DNA of 64,000 bases from Mastigamoeba balamuthi (lineage: Eukaryota; Evosea; Mastigamoebida; Mastigamoebidae): positions 7,571 through 71,570 of the forward strand of contig CACRSC010000056.1 of the NCBI GenBank assembly GCA_902651635.1, given 5' to 3'. Positions 35,580 to 47,000 of this stretch are shown in pieces. Below the pieces are notes generated by a model. The model was given only the letters and a program-made list of their open reading frames with translations, was not told the origin of the DNA and searched no databases. Position numbers and translations under genes: made by a program. Every line of letters starts with the position of its first letter. Within the stretch, counting starts at the first letter, position 1.

Positions 35580-36270
35580 CACCAGCAGGTTGAGGTTGAG
35601 ACTCAGCCAAGGGAGCAGACAGACAAGAGAAACGAGCGGCCCAGGGCTGTGGAACCCCAGAGGATGACCACAGTTGGAATACTGAAGCCTTGCATTGAGG
35701 TGGAAGTTGAGGGTGGTTCAGGGGAAGCTTGTGTGCATGTTGGAGACACAGGCCAATATCAGTGAGATGAATACGGCCACAGCTCAGCATCTAGGACTCA
35801 GGATCGAGCAGGGACCTGCAGTCACGTTGCTTGGGCATGATGAATCATCTAAATCAATAGAGCTGAAGACCCACATGAAGGTACAGTTCACCAGGAATGC
35901 ACCAGAACGGGATTTCTTCTTGTACATCATCTAGAGAGCACTAGAGGATGACTACGTGATCATCGGGGTCAGGGATCTTCAGGGCTACATGATAACTCTA
36001 CTAGAGCCACCCCAGGTGCATCAGTGTTGCTAGGTATGGAGGAGAGAAGGGACTTCATTGAGGCAGTGCTGAAACCATATGCATCAATCTTCGTTTCGGT
36101 CATCAGAAGTGAGCCTGTGAACTTGGAGACAAGCATCTGTACTTCAACTATATCAAGATGAACCACTGGATCAAGAAGCTCGCATACCCAAGGGGAGATA
36201 ATGGCTTTCGTCACTGAGATGGGTTATTTCGAGGCTCTGAGACTCATGTTCAGTGTGTCAACGGGACCTG
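35580..36270 (+). mobile_element. Second, older Ty3/gypsy-like fragment
   Basis: A shorter relative of the protease-to-early-RT part of the element at 28.6-30.9 kb, in the same direction and easily aligned with ~30010-30700. It is broken, with several breaks, and has lost more CG dinucleotides than the first copy, so it is probably older. No end repeats are evident beside it. Confidence 0.6.
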
Positions 36271-36659
36271 CATGGTTTCAGAGGACAATCAATACACAAA
36301 GCATATTTTGCACATTTATCATATGTAGCAATGCTTGTACCATATGCACATGTATTACTCATTACTTATGATATCTGTACAAAATGCACAAAAAGTGCTG
36401 ATCAATTTTGTACAAATTAGTTCCAACTCAGTGCTTAATTTTGTGCCAAATTTGAGTTCTACAAGTTCTAATTTTGTGCTTCAGTGCATAAAAAGCAGTA
36501 ATGACCAGATTTTTCTGCACATGTAGCAGACAGCCCTGATCATAAGTTTGTTCATACTCCCTCAGGTCTATGTTGTGCTCCCAAAAGGTATTTTTCCGAT
36601 TTGGGATAAATAACCAGATATTTTAGGTTGGCGGAGATACAAACACATTCTTCAATTGA
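36271..36659. other. AT-rich spacer
   Basis: A 390-nt AT-rich stretch with short internal echoes (TGTACAAAATGCACAAAAAG, then TGTGCTTCAGTGCATAAAAAG). No gene is seen. It may include the left end of the Tc1/mariner relic that follows. Confidence 0.3.
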
Positions 36660-37440
36660 TTTGGGTTTGAGATATTTATTGTGCCACTTTAAACATGGTC
36701 TTTCTGAGCAAAAAGAAATGATGGGAGTTGTGGTTCCTCCAGAAGCACAAGTTCGGCCCTCACATGACAGCCAATGCCACTGAAAAGCAGGTTGGGTGCT
36801 CTGCCAAGGTCACCAAGAAGCAGGCCAATTTCGATGGTTCCTTACATACTGTGGACACACCTCACTCTGGTGCTTCATGCAAAACTTCAGTGCAAGAAGA
36901 TTCAAAAATCACAAAACTCTCAGAGCAGCATTCCATGAAGTCGTCAGTGGCTCTGACCAGGCACCTGAAGAGGACTTGGGTTGCTGTCTCTTCACACACC
37001 ATTCGGTACCATTTGAATGCTGCTGGGCACCACTACAAGAAGCCAAACATCAAATTTCTGCTCTTGGCATGCCACTGTGAAGATCACAATTTTTTCAGTG
37101 GAACCAGAACTGAAACCAGGTCATTTTCATGGACGAGGCACCCTTTGAGCTCTTTGGTACTCCAAGAGGAGCATGACAGTCCTGGTTCCACCCCTACATG
37201 ATGTGCAAAGTCAAGCATCTGGGCAAAGTGCATGCTCCTCTACACATTCACATGCAATCTTAATGCCAAGAAGCTCTGTGCTATCTACGACAGAGCCCTG
37301 CTGCCCAGTGCCAAGAAGTAGTTTGGACCTGCTTAAGGTGGCTGGGTGCTGCAAGAGGACAACGATCTGAAGCACACCCCCAGTACTGCCTTGGACTTAA
37401 GATGGGCTGTCTGATGGGGTGGGGCTCAGTCACATGTGAT
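36660..37440 (+). mobile_element. Tc1/mariner-like transposase relic
   Basis: A decayed DNA-transposon transposase. A helix-turn-helix-like stretch (VSSHTIRYHLNAAGHHYKKP, ~36990) is followed by the first catalytic Asp block (VIFMDEAPFELFG, ~37120) and the second (WVLQEDNDLKHTP, ~37345). This order and spacing are those of Tc1/mariner DDE enzymes. The frame is interrupted by stops just after the first block (TGA after RGA, ~37170) and before the second (TAG near 37318 and TAA near 37333). The third acid and the C-terminus are missing, because the sequence passes straight into a cyclase pseudogene. CpG is almost absent. Confidence 0.65.
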
Positions 37441-38010
37441 TGCATGCATGGGTGTGTGCACCTCTATATCATGTTAACTGTATCGAACCAGAGGTCATAG
37501 ATCCAGTTGTGCTTCCCAATGATGCCCCCAGCACACGGTCCAGAACTAACACCAATCTGCATACTGATATCCTTATCACCATTAAGTGACTTGCCCTGGC
37601 TGCTGGCTGTACTTATGCTTCTTCAGGGCCAATTTGAGGATCGTGTGTGCATGCATTGAAGACTCTGTGGGCACTCCAGATGCCACCACTGCAGAGTGAA
37701 TTAGTCTCTCGTCAAGTAAGATAGATCAAAGACTGTAAATGTCAAGAATGGTCTTGTTCTTGGTGGCACAGCACTGCTCCACGATGGCATTCAGGCCCTC
37801 TGTGAAGCTGCTCAGGAACTGCAACACAGCATCAGGCAATGTCACAGTGGCCCAGTCCCTGAACCTGATGATGTTGCTGAACAGAATGCTGGCCATGGCG
37901 TGCCTCTCGTTGGGCATGATCCCCTCCGGCAGTGCACTGAACACGTATGGTAGGAACAGTGTCTGAATCATGTTAACCGTTTTTCTGTGCTCACGGTCAG
38001 TCCAGGTGTC
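37440..38010 (-). pseudogene. Fragment of a receptor cyclase (C2 domain), decayed
   Basis: On the minus strand this matches the C2 exons of the 49.5-54.2 kb cyclase. ERHAMASILFSNIIRFRDWA aligns with the block that supplies the first metal Asp, and AIVEQCCATKNKTILDIYS follows. The intron after it is also recognisable (ending TTCACTCTGCAG), and the next exon continues in a broken frame to ~37440. Two key acids are altered: the metal Asp of SILFSD is Asn here, and Ile-Gly is Ile-Arg. Most differences from the parent are C-to-T or G-to-A at CpG sites. Only this part of the gene is present. It is truncated on one side by the Tc1/mariner relic and on the other by the 38.0-kb repeat. Confidence 0.8.
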
Positions 38011-38330
38011 TTTGCAGCCAAACATATCATTTACCAGTTTCATTGAAAAAACTAAGTATGAAAAAAAAGTCGGAAAAAAAAAGCTTTTTGAAACTAGAAA
38101 AATCAAGAAAGACAGAAAAAAACTGTGAAAATAAAGGGGTTCTGTGGTGTTGTCTGGTTGACAAAGATAACAAGAGGAGAGAATGTGTAGTGTGTTATGT
38201 TGATATCCAGTGTGCAGAGACACTGTGCATCTGCGACATCAGCAGATGGATCAAATAGGTGTGTTGCAATGAATGCTATGTCCATTCTCTATGTACAACT
38301 TTATCACCTGAAGTGAAGAGGCCACATCCG
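38010..38330 (+). repeat. Dispersed A-rich repeat, copy 1
   Basis: Similar, in the same direction, to 55255-55835. Both start near GTCTTTGCAGCCAAAC, run through an A-rich block (ACTAAGTATGAAAAAAAAGT), and share a block around GAAAATAAAGGGGTTCTG and CAGTGTGCA...GACACTGTGCATCTG. The second copy carries about 250 nt of additional sequence in the middle. Family unknown. Confidence 0.65.
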
Positions 38331-38348
38331 AATTTGCAGATCAAATTG

Positions 38349-38622
38349 TAGGTGGTGCCTGTGCACTGCAATGGTCAAAATGAGTCAGCTCTGCTTCAAA
38401 TTGTGCATGCAGGATGGCCCGGTGGAATGGCCCTGCTCCTCGCGACGGGGCCATGCGACCACGCTGAAATGATACAACCAGACAGTGCCCTGACCATGGG
38501 CCACAGAGCACAGGATGCATCCATTGCACGGTGGCCGCGCTGCAGTGTGGATGGGCTCGGCCTCAGCTTGACTGATGACAGAGCAGTGTCCCTTTGTTTT
38601 GTGTCCTACAGGGCGGTTACTG
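38349..38622 (+). repeat. Dispersed ~260-nt repeat, right copy
   Basis: Direct-repeat partner of 28389-28645, roughly 85% alike by eye. It ends just before the 3' end of the leucyl-tRNA synthetase gene. Together the two copies bracket the 10-kb graveyard of mobile DNA. They could be the end repeats of a once-larger element or just two insertions of the same family. Confidence 0.7.
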
Positions 38623-38707
38623 GGGAATTTCCAGTGGCTCTGACGCGCTTCATCGGTGAACAAAGCAGGCAGGCGAGCACCGGGGAGGAGGGGGCGGCTT
38701 GCATCGA

Positions 38708-41700
38708 TCACTGGCTTGTGCTGACGGCGAAGCCAGGGGCACCAGGGACTACCCTGTCGTCGCCATCGACGTCCACGATGTCAATCGTCGGAACCTTGAG
38801 CGATCTACAGATGTACGAGAGGCGCTCGACGAGGAGCGACCGCTCGTCAAAGCGCACGCCCAACACCAGCGCGGCTGGCCTCCGCCTCTCTCCTTCTGTC
38901 GCAGCCTCTCTGGCGACGCTCTCGAGCACAGCCGAGGCCCTGCTCATGGCCTTCCTCAGTAGCAGCTTCTGCGATGCAAACGGCTCCTCCTGCTCAGCAA
39001 CAGCTCAGCGTCAGCCAGGAGAGACGGCACGGGGGGCAGAGGTACCTTGGCGAGTGCCGTTGCCATGGCATCGCAGGACGGCAGAGAGCCCCCGTTGATG
39101 TCGTAGAGCTTGTTGAGGATCTCGTGCGTGCGCACAGCCCACTCGGGGAAGCTCCTGGCCACGGTGATGTGGCCGCCAGTCGGCACTGCGGCGGCCGGGC
39201 TCTGCGCGGGCAGGCCGGCTGCCCGGAGCCTCTTTGCCGCCTTGGCGGGGTCGCAGCAGTCGCGGACGGCGACGCGGAACGAGGCGAGCACACGCTCGAC
39301 GTACGCGTTCTGCTCGAGGACCCGCTCGTCCACCTCGGCGGCCAGCGGCCAGCGCGCGTCGCTCCAGATGAAGCCCGGCCTGCCGAGGCAGCGCCACACG
39401 TGGTCGGCAAAGTACGGGGCGACGGGCGACAGCAGGACGGCCTGCACCTCGATGAAGCGGACCACGAGGGCGCGCTTCATCGCGACGCCGAGGACCTCGC
39501 ACGCCGCGCGGTAGAGGTCGCGCGCGCTCTGCAGGTCGAAGAGCGCGTGCACCAGCGCCTGGCGGTAGCACGCCCGCGAGTACGCGCGGTCCGCGTCGAC
39601 AATGGCGCGGTTGATCGCTGCGCCGAACACGCGGTCCTCGAACGACGAGAGGTCGGCGCTGTCGTCCAGCGCGACCGCGCTCCTGACAAGCACGTCCTCG
39701 GCCCAGGAGAGCAGTCCGTGCAGGCGCAGCAGCGCAGAGTCGGCCGTCGCGGCGACGAAGTTGGCGTCGTCGACACCGTCGCCGGCGTCGGCGAGGGCGA
39801 TGCGCGTGGCGTCGGCGCCGTACTTGGCGACGGCCTCCCGCAGAGTCAGGAAGTTGCCGGCCGACTTGGACATCTTCTCGCCGTCGATGAGCAGGTGCCC
39901 GTTGGCGCGGAAGGCGTGCGGCCAGTGCCGCTCGGGGAAGACAGCGCAGTGGTTGTAGAGGCAGAAGAGGAGGTGGTTCTGCAGCAGGTCCTTGCCCGAC
40001 ACCCGCAGGTCGAGCGGGTACCAGTACTCGAACTCGCGCCTGAGCGCCGCGAGCTTCTCCTCTGGCACCGGGCAGTCTGAGGGGCGCTGCCTGCCCAGCA
40101 GCACGTAGTCCCACGCCCCGCGGGTCATCTGGGCGGCAGCGATGCCCAGGGGCCCCGTGCGCGAGCCCCAGAGGTCGCCGCCCTGCAGCAGGTGCGCCAC
40201 CGTGTAGTAGGCCATGTAGAGGGTCGAGTCGGAGAGCGACTCGATGAGGTACTGCGGGTCCCACGGCAGGCGCGTGCCCAGGCCGAAGCTGCGCGAGCAG
40301 GCCCACTGCGACATCCAGCCCAGCGCGAACCGCAGGGTCTCGCGCGACGCCGGGTGGTAGAGCTCCATCCGCGACAGGAGGCGCTCGACCTGCGCGCGCC
40401 ACCCGGCCTCGCCGTACGTTATGTACCACTGGTCGCAGAGCGCCACCACGCACTCGTCGCCGCTCCGAGAGACAACGGGCGCCGAGGGCTCGCAGTAGGG
40501 CACAGCCTCGCCAGCGGCCACCAGTTCGTCGCGGACCAGCGCCTTGGCGTCCCTGACCTTGGAGCCAGCGTGCGGGCCGACGATCATCTGGCCGTTGTAG
40601 AATCCCGTGAGGTACGAGCGCTCCTTGGCCTTCTCCAGCAGCTCGCTCTCGTCGGGTCCCGAGATGCGGAGCTCCCTGCACAGGGCCTCAGCGGCGACGT
40701 CGCCGTACTCGGGGACGCGGAGGACGGGGACGAGCTCGAACGGCAGGATCCAATCGTCCTCGACTCCTGCCTTCTTGCGGCACTCGGGGTCGCGCTTGAG
40801 CTGCATGAAGTTCACGTAGTCGTCGGGTGAGTCGCTGGGCACGCTCGTGACGACGCCCGTGCTCTTCTCGGGGTCGATCGACGGCATCGGCAGCACGTAC
40901 ATGACGGGGTAGCGGGCCAGCGGCGCCCTCACCGCAGTACCGACAAGCTCCTGCCCCGTGAACTCCGCGAGCTGCGACACCTGCCCAGCCACCTTGGACA
41001 GCCCCTGGAACGCCATGTCTGCCGAGCGGACGAGCGTGAGACGAACGCAACCACAGCGGTGTTGGCATCCACGCACTGCGGGCTGCGCGCTGCGTGCAGA
41101 TGAAAACCTCCTTGTCGCTGACCTCGAACGCGCCGTACCTGCCCTCGGGCTGGATCCAGCAGTTGGTCTGGCCGTACATCGTCTCCGGCCTGAGCGTGCC
41201 CGCGGCCAGGAACACGTGCCTGCCCTCAAGCTTGCCAGCGAGCTTGGCCATCTTCTGGGGCTCGGCGACCTCCAGCTTGACCACCACGTACTCCTGCGTG
41301 CCGACGCCCTCGGACGCGCTGTTGGCGTCGTGGTCGGCGCAGGGCTGGCCGTCGAGCGGCGAGTACACCGTGTAGCGCTTGCCGTACTCGAGCTTCCCCG
41401 CGTCGTGCAGCGTCTCAAAGTGCCAGCGCACGAACGAGTCGTAGTAGGGGTTGGCGTCGGTGGTGACGAAGCTGCGGCGCCAGTCCACGGCCACGCCCAT
41501 CATGCGCAGGTCCTCCACCCCGGCGGGGGGGAAGTGGTCGAGCCACTTGCGCGGGTCCACGAACGCCGGGATGTCCTCGGGCCTGATGCCGTTGCTGAGC
41601 ATGATGTCCCACTGTCGCTTGTCGGCCTTCTGGGCCGCCTTGGCCCTGCGACCGTGGAATGCCGTCGGGTCCTCTCCCTTGTTTCCCTTCTTCTTGCCCC

Positions 41701-42207
41701 TGCCCGGTGCCTGCTGCGGTACAGCCGATGTCGCCGAGGCCTCTGACTGCTCGGGGAAGTGTGGCGGGTTGCAGTACTGCTCCAACTCGCGGCGGATCTT
41801 GTCGGCACAGGCCTTGATCGGCATGCCAGTGCAGTGGAACCCGAATGGAAACAGCACGTTCTTGCCCTTGAGCTTCTCGTAGCGAGCAGCAAACTCGGCC
41901 TGATGGGGAGCAATTGACAGGGCGGGGGGGACGGGGGGGACTGTTCAGTTGAATTCCGGGCGATCGACGTCAAGGGAACAAACGGTTGCAGAAATAAGCA
42001 ATTGGGTGGGCGAGGGCACACCTTGGTGATTGTGAACGAGTGGCCGAGGTGGAGGCAGCCGTTCATGTAGGGGAAGGGGAACGTCACAAAGTACTTGGGC
42101 AGCTCGGCGTCGGCATCGGCCTCGTACAGGCGGGCCTGCTCCCACTCCCTCTGCACATCGAGCTCGATCTTGCGGAGCCTGTCGCGCTTGGCGGTCGACT
42201 GGCACAT
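38708..42207 (-). CDS. Cytosolic leucyl-tRNA synthetase
   Basis: Class I aminoacyl-tRNA synthetase that charges tRNA-Leu in the cytosol. Four exons (42207-42022, 41899-41077, 41018-39046, 38989-38708) give 1,087 aa in frame, the usual eukaryotic/archaeal-type length. The HIGH motif is HLGHSFT in exon 1 (PYMNGCLHLGHS) and the KMSKS motif is GEKMSKSAGNF. The CP1 editing domain lies between them, with the known blocks GTLRPETMYGQTNCW and DPEKSTGVV...PSDSPDD. The C-terminal extension ends in exon 4 (TIDIVDVDGDDRV). There are no organellar targeting features at the N-terminus. All introns are GT-AG and 54-122 nt. The ATG stands directly against a TATA-like run (CATATAAATG). Confidence 0.95.
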
Positions 42208-42620
42208 TTATATGTGTCAGCAGAGAGCATTAACCAAACGACCAGGCCACGTGGGGAGAGGCAAAGGCGGGGGTGGACCTTGGGCCTGCTTGTGTCTGTT
42301 GTCCTGTTCTCCATATCTCCTTCTCCTTCTTTTAATAGAATTGTGACCCCGAGGACAACTGAGTCCCGACAGGATCGGAAAGATACGGATTACCGTCCGT
42401 ATCTCCTGGCCCCGGAATGAGAACTGGCCTCCAGACCGCTCATCCACAATCCGGGGGGGCTGTGAGCAGCAGTGGCGCCAGCCGGCAGTATGCGAGGCAG
42501 CTCACGGGTCCTCGGGAGCAGAATCAGAAGATACACACCACCCCAGCGGATCTTCTCCCGTGACGCGACTCGTCACGTCATCGGGGGCTCTTTTACTTCT
42601 CGGCCCCCCGCTCCCCACCG
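42208..42620. promoter_or_regulatory. Divergent promoter region with a hairpin
   Basis: This 413-nt gap separates the divergently read LeuRS and RNase T2 genes and should hold both promoters. At 42382-42403 there is a perfect inverted repeat of 8 bp, GATACGGA and TCCGTATC, with a 6-nt loop. The TATA-like TATAAATG next to the LeuRS start codon lies at its left edge. No other element is clear. Confidence 0.45.
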
Positions 42621-43867
42621 ATGCCGACGCCGCGCCTGCCGCTGCCCCTGCGCCTCGCCGTCCTCGCGCCCCTGGTCGCCGTCGCTGCCTGCGCCGCCCC
42701 AAAGGTCGCATCAGCGGCGGGCGAGTGCTCGCAGTGCGCCAGCGTCCCCCTGGACCCCAACTGCACGTTCCTGCCGAGGCCCGAGTGGTCCTTCCTCATG
42801 TGCGCCGCCCCTCCGGCCCCGGGACCTCGCTCGAACGCGCGCCGTCGGCAGCGGACCCCCCGGGGGCTCGAGTGGGGAAGAAATCCGATTTGCTTGGTGT
42901 CGCGTCAAATGCAAATGAATTGAACGAATCAGACGAATTGGAGATTCACTTGCGTGCGCTCACAGCTTCGCGAGCTCGTGGCCGGGGACGTTCTGCCTCG
43001 ACGGCTGCTGCAAGCTCCCGCCCGGGGTCGACAGCATCAGCCCGGGGTTCACCGTGCGGCGGGGTTGGCTTGCCCTCCAATTGGAACTCAATGTGAATTC
43101 GAATTGCAGATCCACGGACTGTGGCCCAACTACGACGGACTGGCGTACCCCACGTGCTGCGTCTGCCCCTTCACTCGCCTGCACGTCGTCACGATGGTAA
43201 GCACGGGCCCTCCCGCGTGGCTTTGGTTGTGTGTTGTGTGCCGGAAGAATGGGAATTAATGATGACGTGGGCGATGTGGCAGCTGATGCAGGACGACAAG
43301 GTCCTCGACAAGCTGCGCCTGTACTGGCCCGTGCTCAAGCGCTGCGACTTCCTGCAGTACGAGTACGACAAGCACGGCACCTGCGCCGCCAGCCTCTACG
43401 ACGGCCCGACGGGCCCCATCGACTACTTCACAGCCGCCCTCAACCTCCAGTGCGCCCGCCGCGCCTTTCCTGGCACCTTCTCAGAAACCCCCTCTGACGT
43501 CGGACACGCCAACAGCGAGCGGTGGGACTTCGAGAAGATTCTCCGGGCTCACGGAATCAAACAGAGCACTGCGGAGCGGCCGCTGTACTACGACCTCTGG
43601 CGCGAGATCCTGCCGGCGATCGAGTCGTCGGTGGGCGCCAAGGTGATCGTGGCCTGCGCAGCGGCCAGGGACGGCGGCCCCCCGGAGCTGCTGGCCGAGA
43701 TCCGCGTCTGCGTGGCCCGAGATACCGACCACAAAATCAGCCCTGACGTCATGAACTGCCCCGACGACGTCATCGCCAAGGAGACGACGTGCAACGCTGC
43801 GCCCCACGGCGTGCGCCTGCCCGCGTTCCCCGAGCTGCGGGGCCACCTGGACTGCCCCTGGCCCTGA
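42621..43867 (+). CDS. Secreted RNase T2
   Basis: Acid endoribonuclease of the T2 family, expected in the secretory or lysosomal route. The signal peptide is residues ~1-32 (LRLAVLAPLVAVAACAAP). Exons 42621-42799, 42966-43053, 43110-~43196 and ~43283-43867 keep frame (about 312 aa; the third intron could be placed slightly differently). Conserved active-site block 1 is FTIHGLWPNYDG and block 2 is YEYDKHGTCA, so both catalytic His and the Glu and Lys are kept. Exon 2 has the family's WPGTFC..CC cysteines. The first intron splits codon Ile (AT|C). It is divergent from LeuRS and convergent with nothing; the cyclase gene follows ~200 nt later. Confidence 0.92.
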
Positions 43868-44075
43868 GTGGAGGCCCAGCATACGGCCCCTGGACCCCCG
43901 GAACGCACCGGCACCGTTCTCTGTGCCGCCCCTTCCCAATTAGGAGATGCGGACAATAACCATAACGGGGCACAGCACCATTGAAATCTCCGATAAGGGG
44001 CAATGATGGGTTTCCAAATCAATTCAATTCCGGCAATCTGCCGAACTGAGGCGACAGCGGCGCCCGAGCGAGCCA

Positions 44076-47000
44076 ATGCGAGCGGCCCTGACGGCGGCGC
44101 CCGGGGACGCGCGGGTGCGGGTGGCAGGGGCGCTGGCAGCGGTGGTGGCGGCGGCGGCCGTGGCGATGGCGGTGGCGTTGTGGGGGGTCGCGGGCACGCA
44201 GCTGCGCGCCATGGAGGGCAGGCAGGCCGCCGCCGAGGCTGCCCTCCTGCACGGCGCCCTCTGCAGCCAGCTCGACGCCCTCCGCACGCTGCTCCTCCCG
44301 CACGCCCACTGGGTGCGCCCGCTCTCACTTTACGGCCACTGTCGCATCGCATCGACGTGCGGGGGGTGGGCGTCTGCGCCACCTCACGGCACGTCACGTC
44401 ACGTCACGTCCGCACTAACTCTACTGTCGCATCGCCGAGCCTGGTGGCTGTGCCACCTCACGACACGTCACGCCACATCACGCCGCGATTGGATGGGGGC
44501 CGTGTGCCAAATCGCGACACGTCACGCCAACTCACGACGTCGGCTCCCCCCCCCTCTCGGCGTGAGCGCAGGACGCCGTGTATGAGTACCTGGAGCAGAG
44601 GGACCCCGTGGGGCCCGTCTGGGTCCTGTTCACGCAGGGCTACGACTTCCTCGAGGCCAACGACCTCGAGGCCGCCCTCTTCGTGCTGCCCAACGGCACT
44701 GTGAGCGCTCTCGGAGGGGTCTGGGGGGGCCCGTGCGCCGTCGTCGCCTCACAGGCAATGAGGCACGCAGATGCTCAACGGGTTCATGTGGGGGCCGGGC
44801 AGGAGAGACAAGGTCAGGGCATCAGAGACCCTCAGCCGGCAGGTCGGCGCCCTCCTCCTGAGCACCGGGTCCTCCAACGGCCTCTTCTGGATCCCCGAGA
44901 CGTCAGCAGACACGCGGCTCCCCTGCTCCCGTTGACCCCCCCCCTGCTCTCCGCGCAGAGACACGCCGGTGGTCGTGCAGTCCGAGGCAGGCCGCCCCTC
45001 GTTCGGCACCAGCGACGACGTGGGGTGGGTTGTGTTCGCCAGGAACACGCACTCCCTACTGCGCCCCATCGTGGAGGTGGCCAACCTCTGCCTCAGCTTG
45101 TGCGCCCCTTACTGCGATGGCGGCCGGGGAAATGAGCGGGTATGGCCTCACTGCTCCCACAGCCTCACAAACACATCGGACTTTGGGAGCATCTCCGCTG
45201 CCTGGGGTGGCAGACCGACCAAGATTGCCGACAGACTGCAGGGTATTCTCCTACGCACTGACGTCTCACTGAGAGACCCGCAAGACCCAAACGTACAGTA
45301 CGTTGTGGCAGACTCGTCGGCATTCAGCGGGGCCCAGCTGACATGCTCGAGCGCTGCCAATCAAACGCACGACACGTACCTGGCGACTGGGGTCGTCCTC
45401 AGCGACGAGCAGGGCGTGCCCAGGGTCTACACGGTCATTCGCGGCATCCGCTCGGATGCAACGACTCTTAATACATGTGCGTGCGGCATGGCATGCACCA
45501 GCATTGAGAACTGACCTCTGCTGCGGCAGACAACACGTACATCATCTCCATTTGCTGCTCGGCACTGCTGGCCATTGTGGTCCTGGTCTACCTCCTCATG
45601 GAGCTCTCTGTGCTCAGGATTCTCTCGCACCTGTCCGCTGACATCATCCAACTGGCCACGAATACGGTGCCTGCGTGTCGCCTATGGTGCATCTGACCCA
45701 ATTGTGCAGAGGAAGGGTGAGCGCCTTGCGGTAACGGGCAAGAGTGAGATTCGCAATGTCACACGGGCAGTCAACGAGCTCCTGTCTGCCCTGGAGAGAA
45801 GAGCACTGTATGCACAGATTCTGTGATGTCACCAACACAGCAAGCAGGCAGACAGAGGTCATAATGCACAGCGTGTACCCAGAAGAGGTCCTCATCAGAA
45901 TGAGAAACGGCGAGTCCAACAGCCTGAACTACCCAAGCGCATCTGTTCTCTTTCTGGACATCTGCAACTTCACGCTCTGGTGACCGATAGATCCGATCAC
46001 CACAACCTCACAACTCGATACAGGTCGTCTGCCCTGGATCCCAAAGTGGTGGTCCGATACCTCAACGATCTGTACAGCAGAATGGACGACGTTGTCCACA
46101 GAAACCACGCCTCCAAAGTGATGACAATCGGAGATGCCTACGGCGAGCCTCTCTCAGCCCCACCCTCCCTTAACCGCGTCTTCTCAACTCCACGACTAGT
46201 GGTGGCCTGCGGAATCGCCAAAGGGCAGGAAAACAATGCTCATTGTGTAGCAACAATTGCGCTACAATTCTCAAGGTGCGTCACAGAAACAGCTCGCGGA
46301 CCAACGCACCAGCAGGCTCTGCGTTGGCAACACCATGGCCGAGTCTGATCGCGAGCTGCAATTCCGGATGGGGATAGCGACGGGGTCCTGCAGCAGCGCC
46401 ATCATCGGCCTCAGGAAGAAGTTCTATGAGCTCTGGGGCCCCTCCGGTTCGTATTCCTTGTTGCTTCCGCCAAACTATTGGCTAACGCACAGGCGCAGTC
46501 ACTCTGAGTCAGCAGATACAGGAGGCGGCCTCCCCTGGCGACATCCTCTGCTGTTCTGCAACTAAAGCAGAACTTGAGAGATCTGGTCAGGGACACATCA
46601 TGCTTCAGCAATCAGTCGCTGCAGATGGTTCTATCCCAGTGTGGAAGTTGTGCTCCATACAGAGCGAGACGCAGACACCGGATTCAGACACACGGTCTGA
46701 GAGCTCCCTGTCCACCACCACCACGGGGCTTCTTAGCATCATGGCGGAGGACATGGCCATCAACTTCGAGTCAGATGGAGACGAGTGGCTGCTCACGCGA
46801 CTGCTCAAGTCGCTGCGCCTCGGAGCTGCGGCAGGAATGACGGTCCTGCTGGCCGTGTCGGTTGCTGCTCTGTCTGTCTTCCTTTCGCTGATGCTCAGCG
46901 CATCTGCCAGGGAGCTGATTCAGAACAGGGCAGTCGCTGACGGCACACGGATCTCAAATGTCCTGAACCAGGCGCTCAATGACCTGATGCTGCAAGGCGG

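Noticed and set aside
28389-38622. A single intact 10-kb LTR retrotransposon bounded by the ~260-nt repeats
   Set aside because: The interior is a mix of unrelated elements, host gene pieces and AT-rich DNA, with only gag and early pol parts of one element.
38974-40080. 368-aa plus-strand frame and similar frames over LeuRS
   Set aside because: Antisense shadows of a clear leucyl-tRNA synthetase exon.
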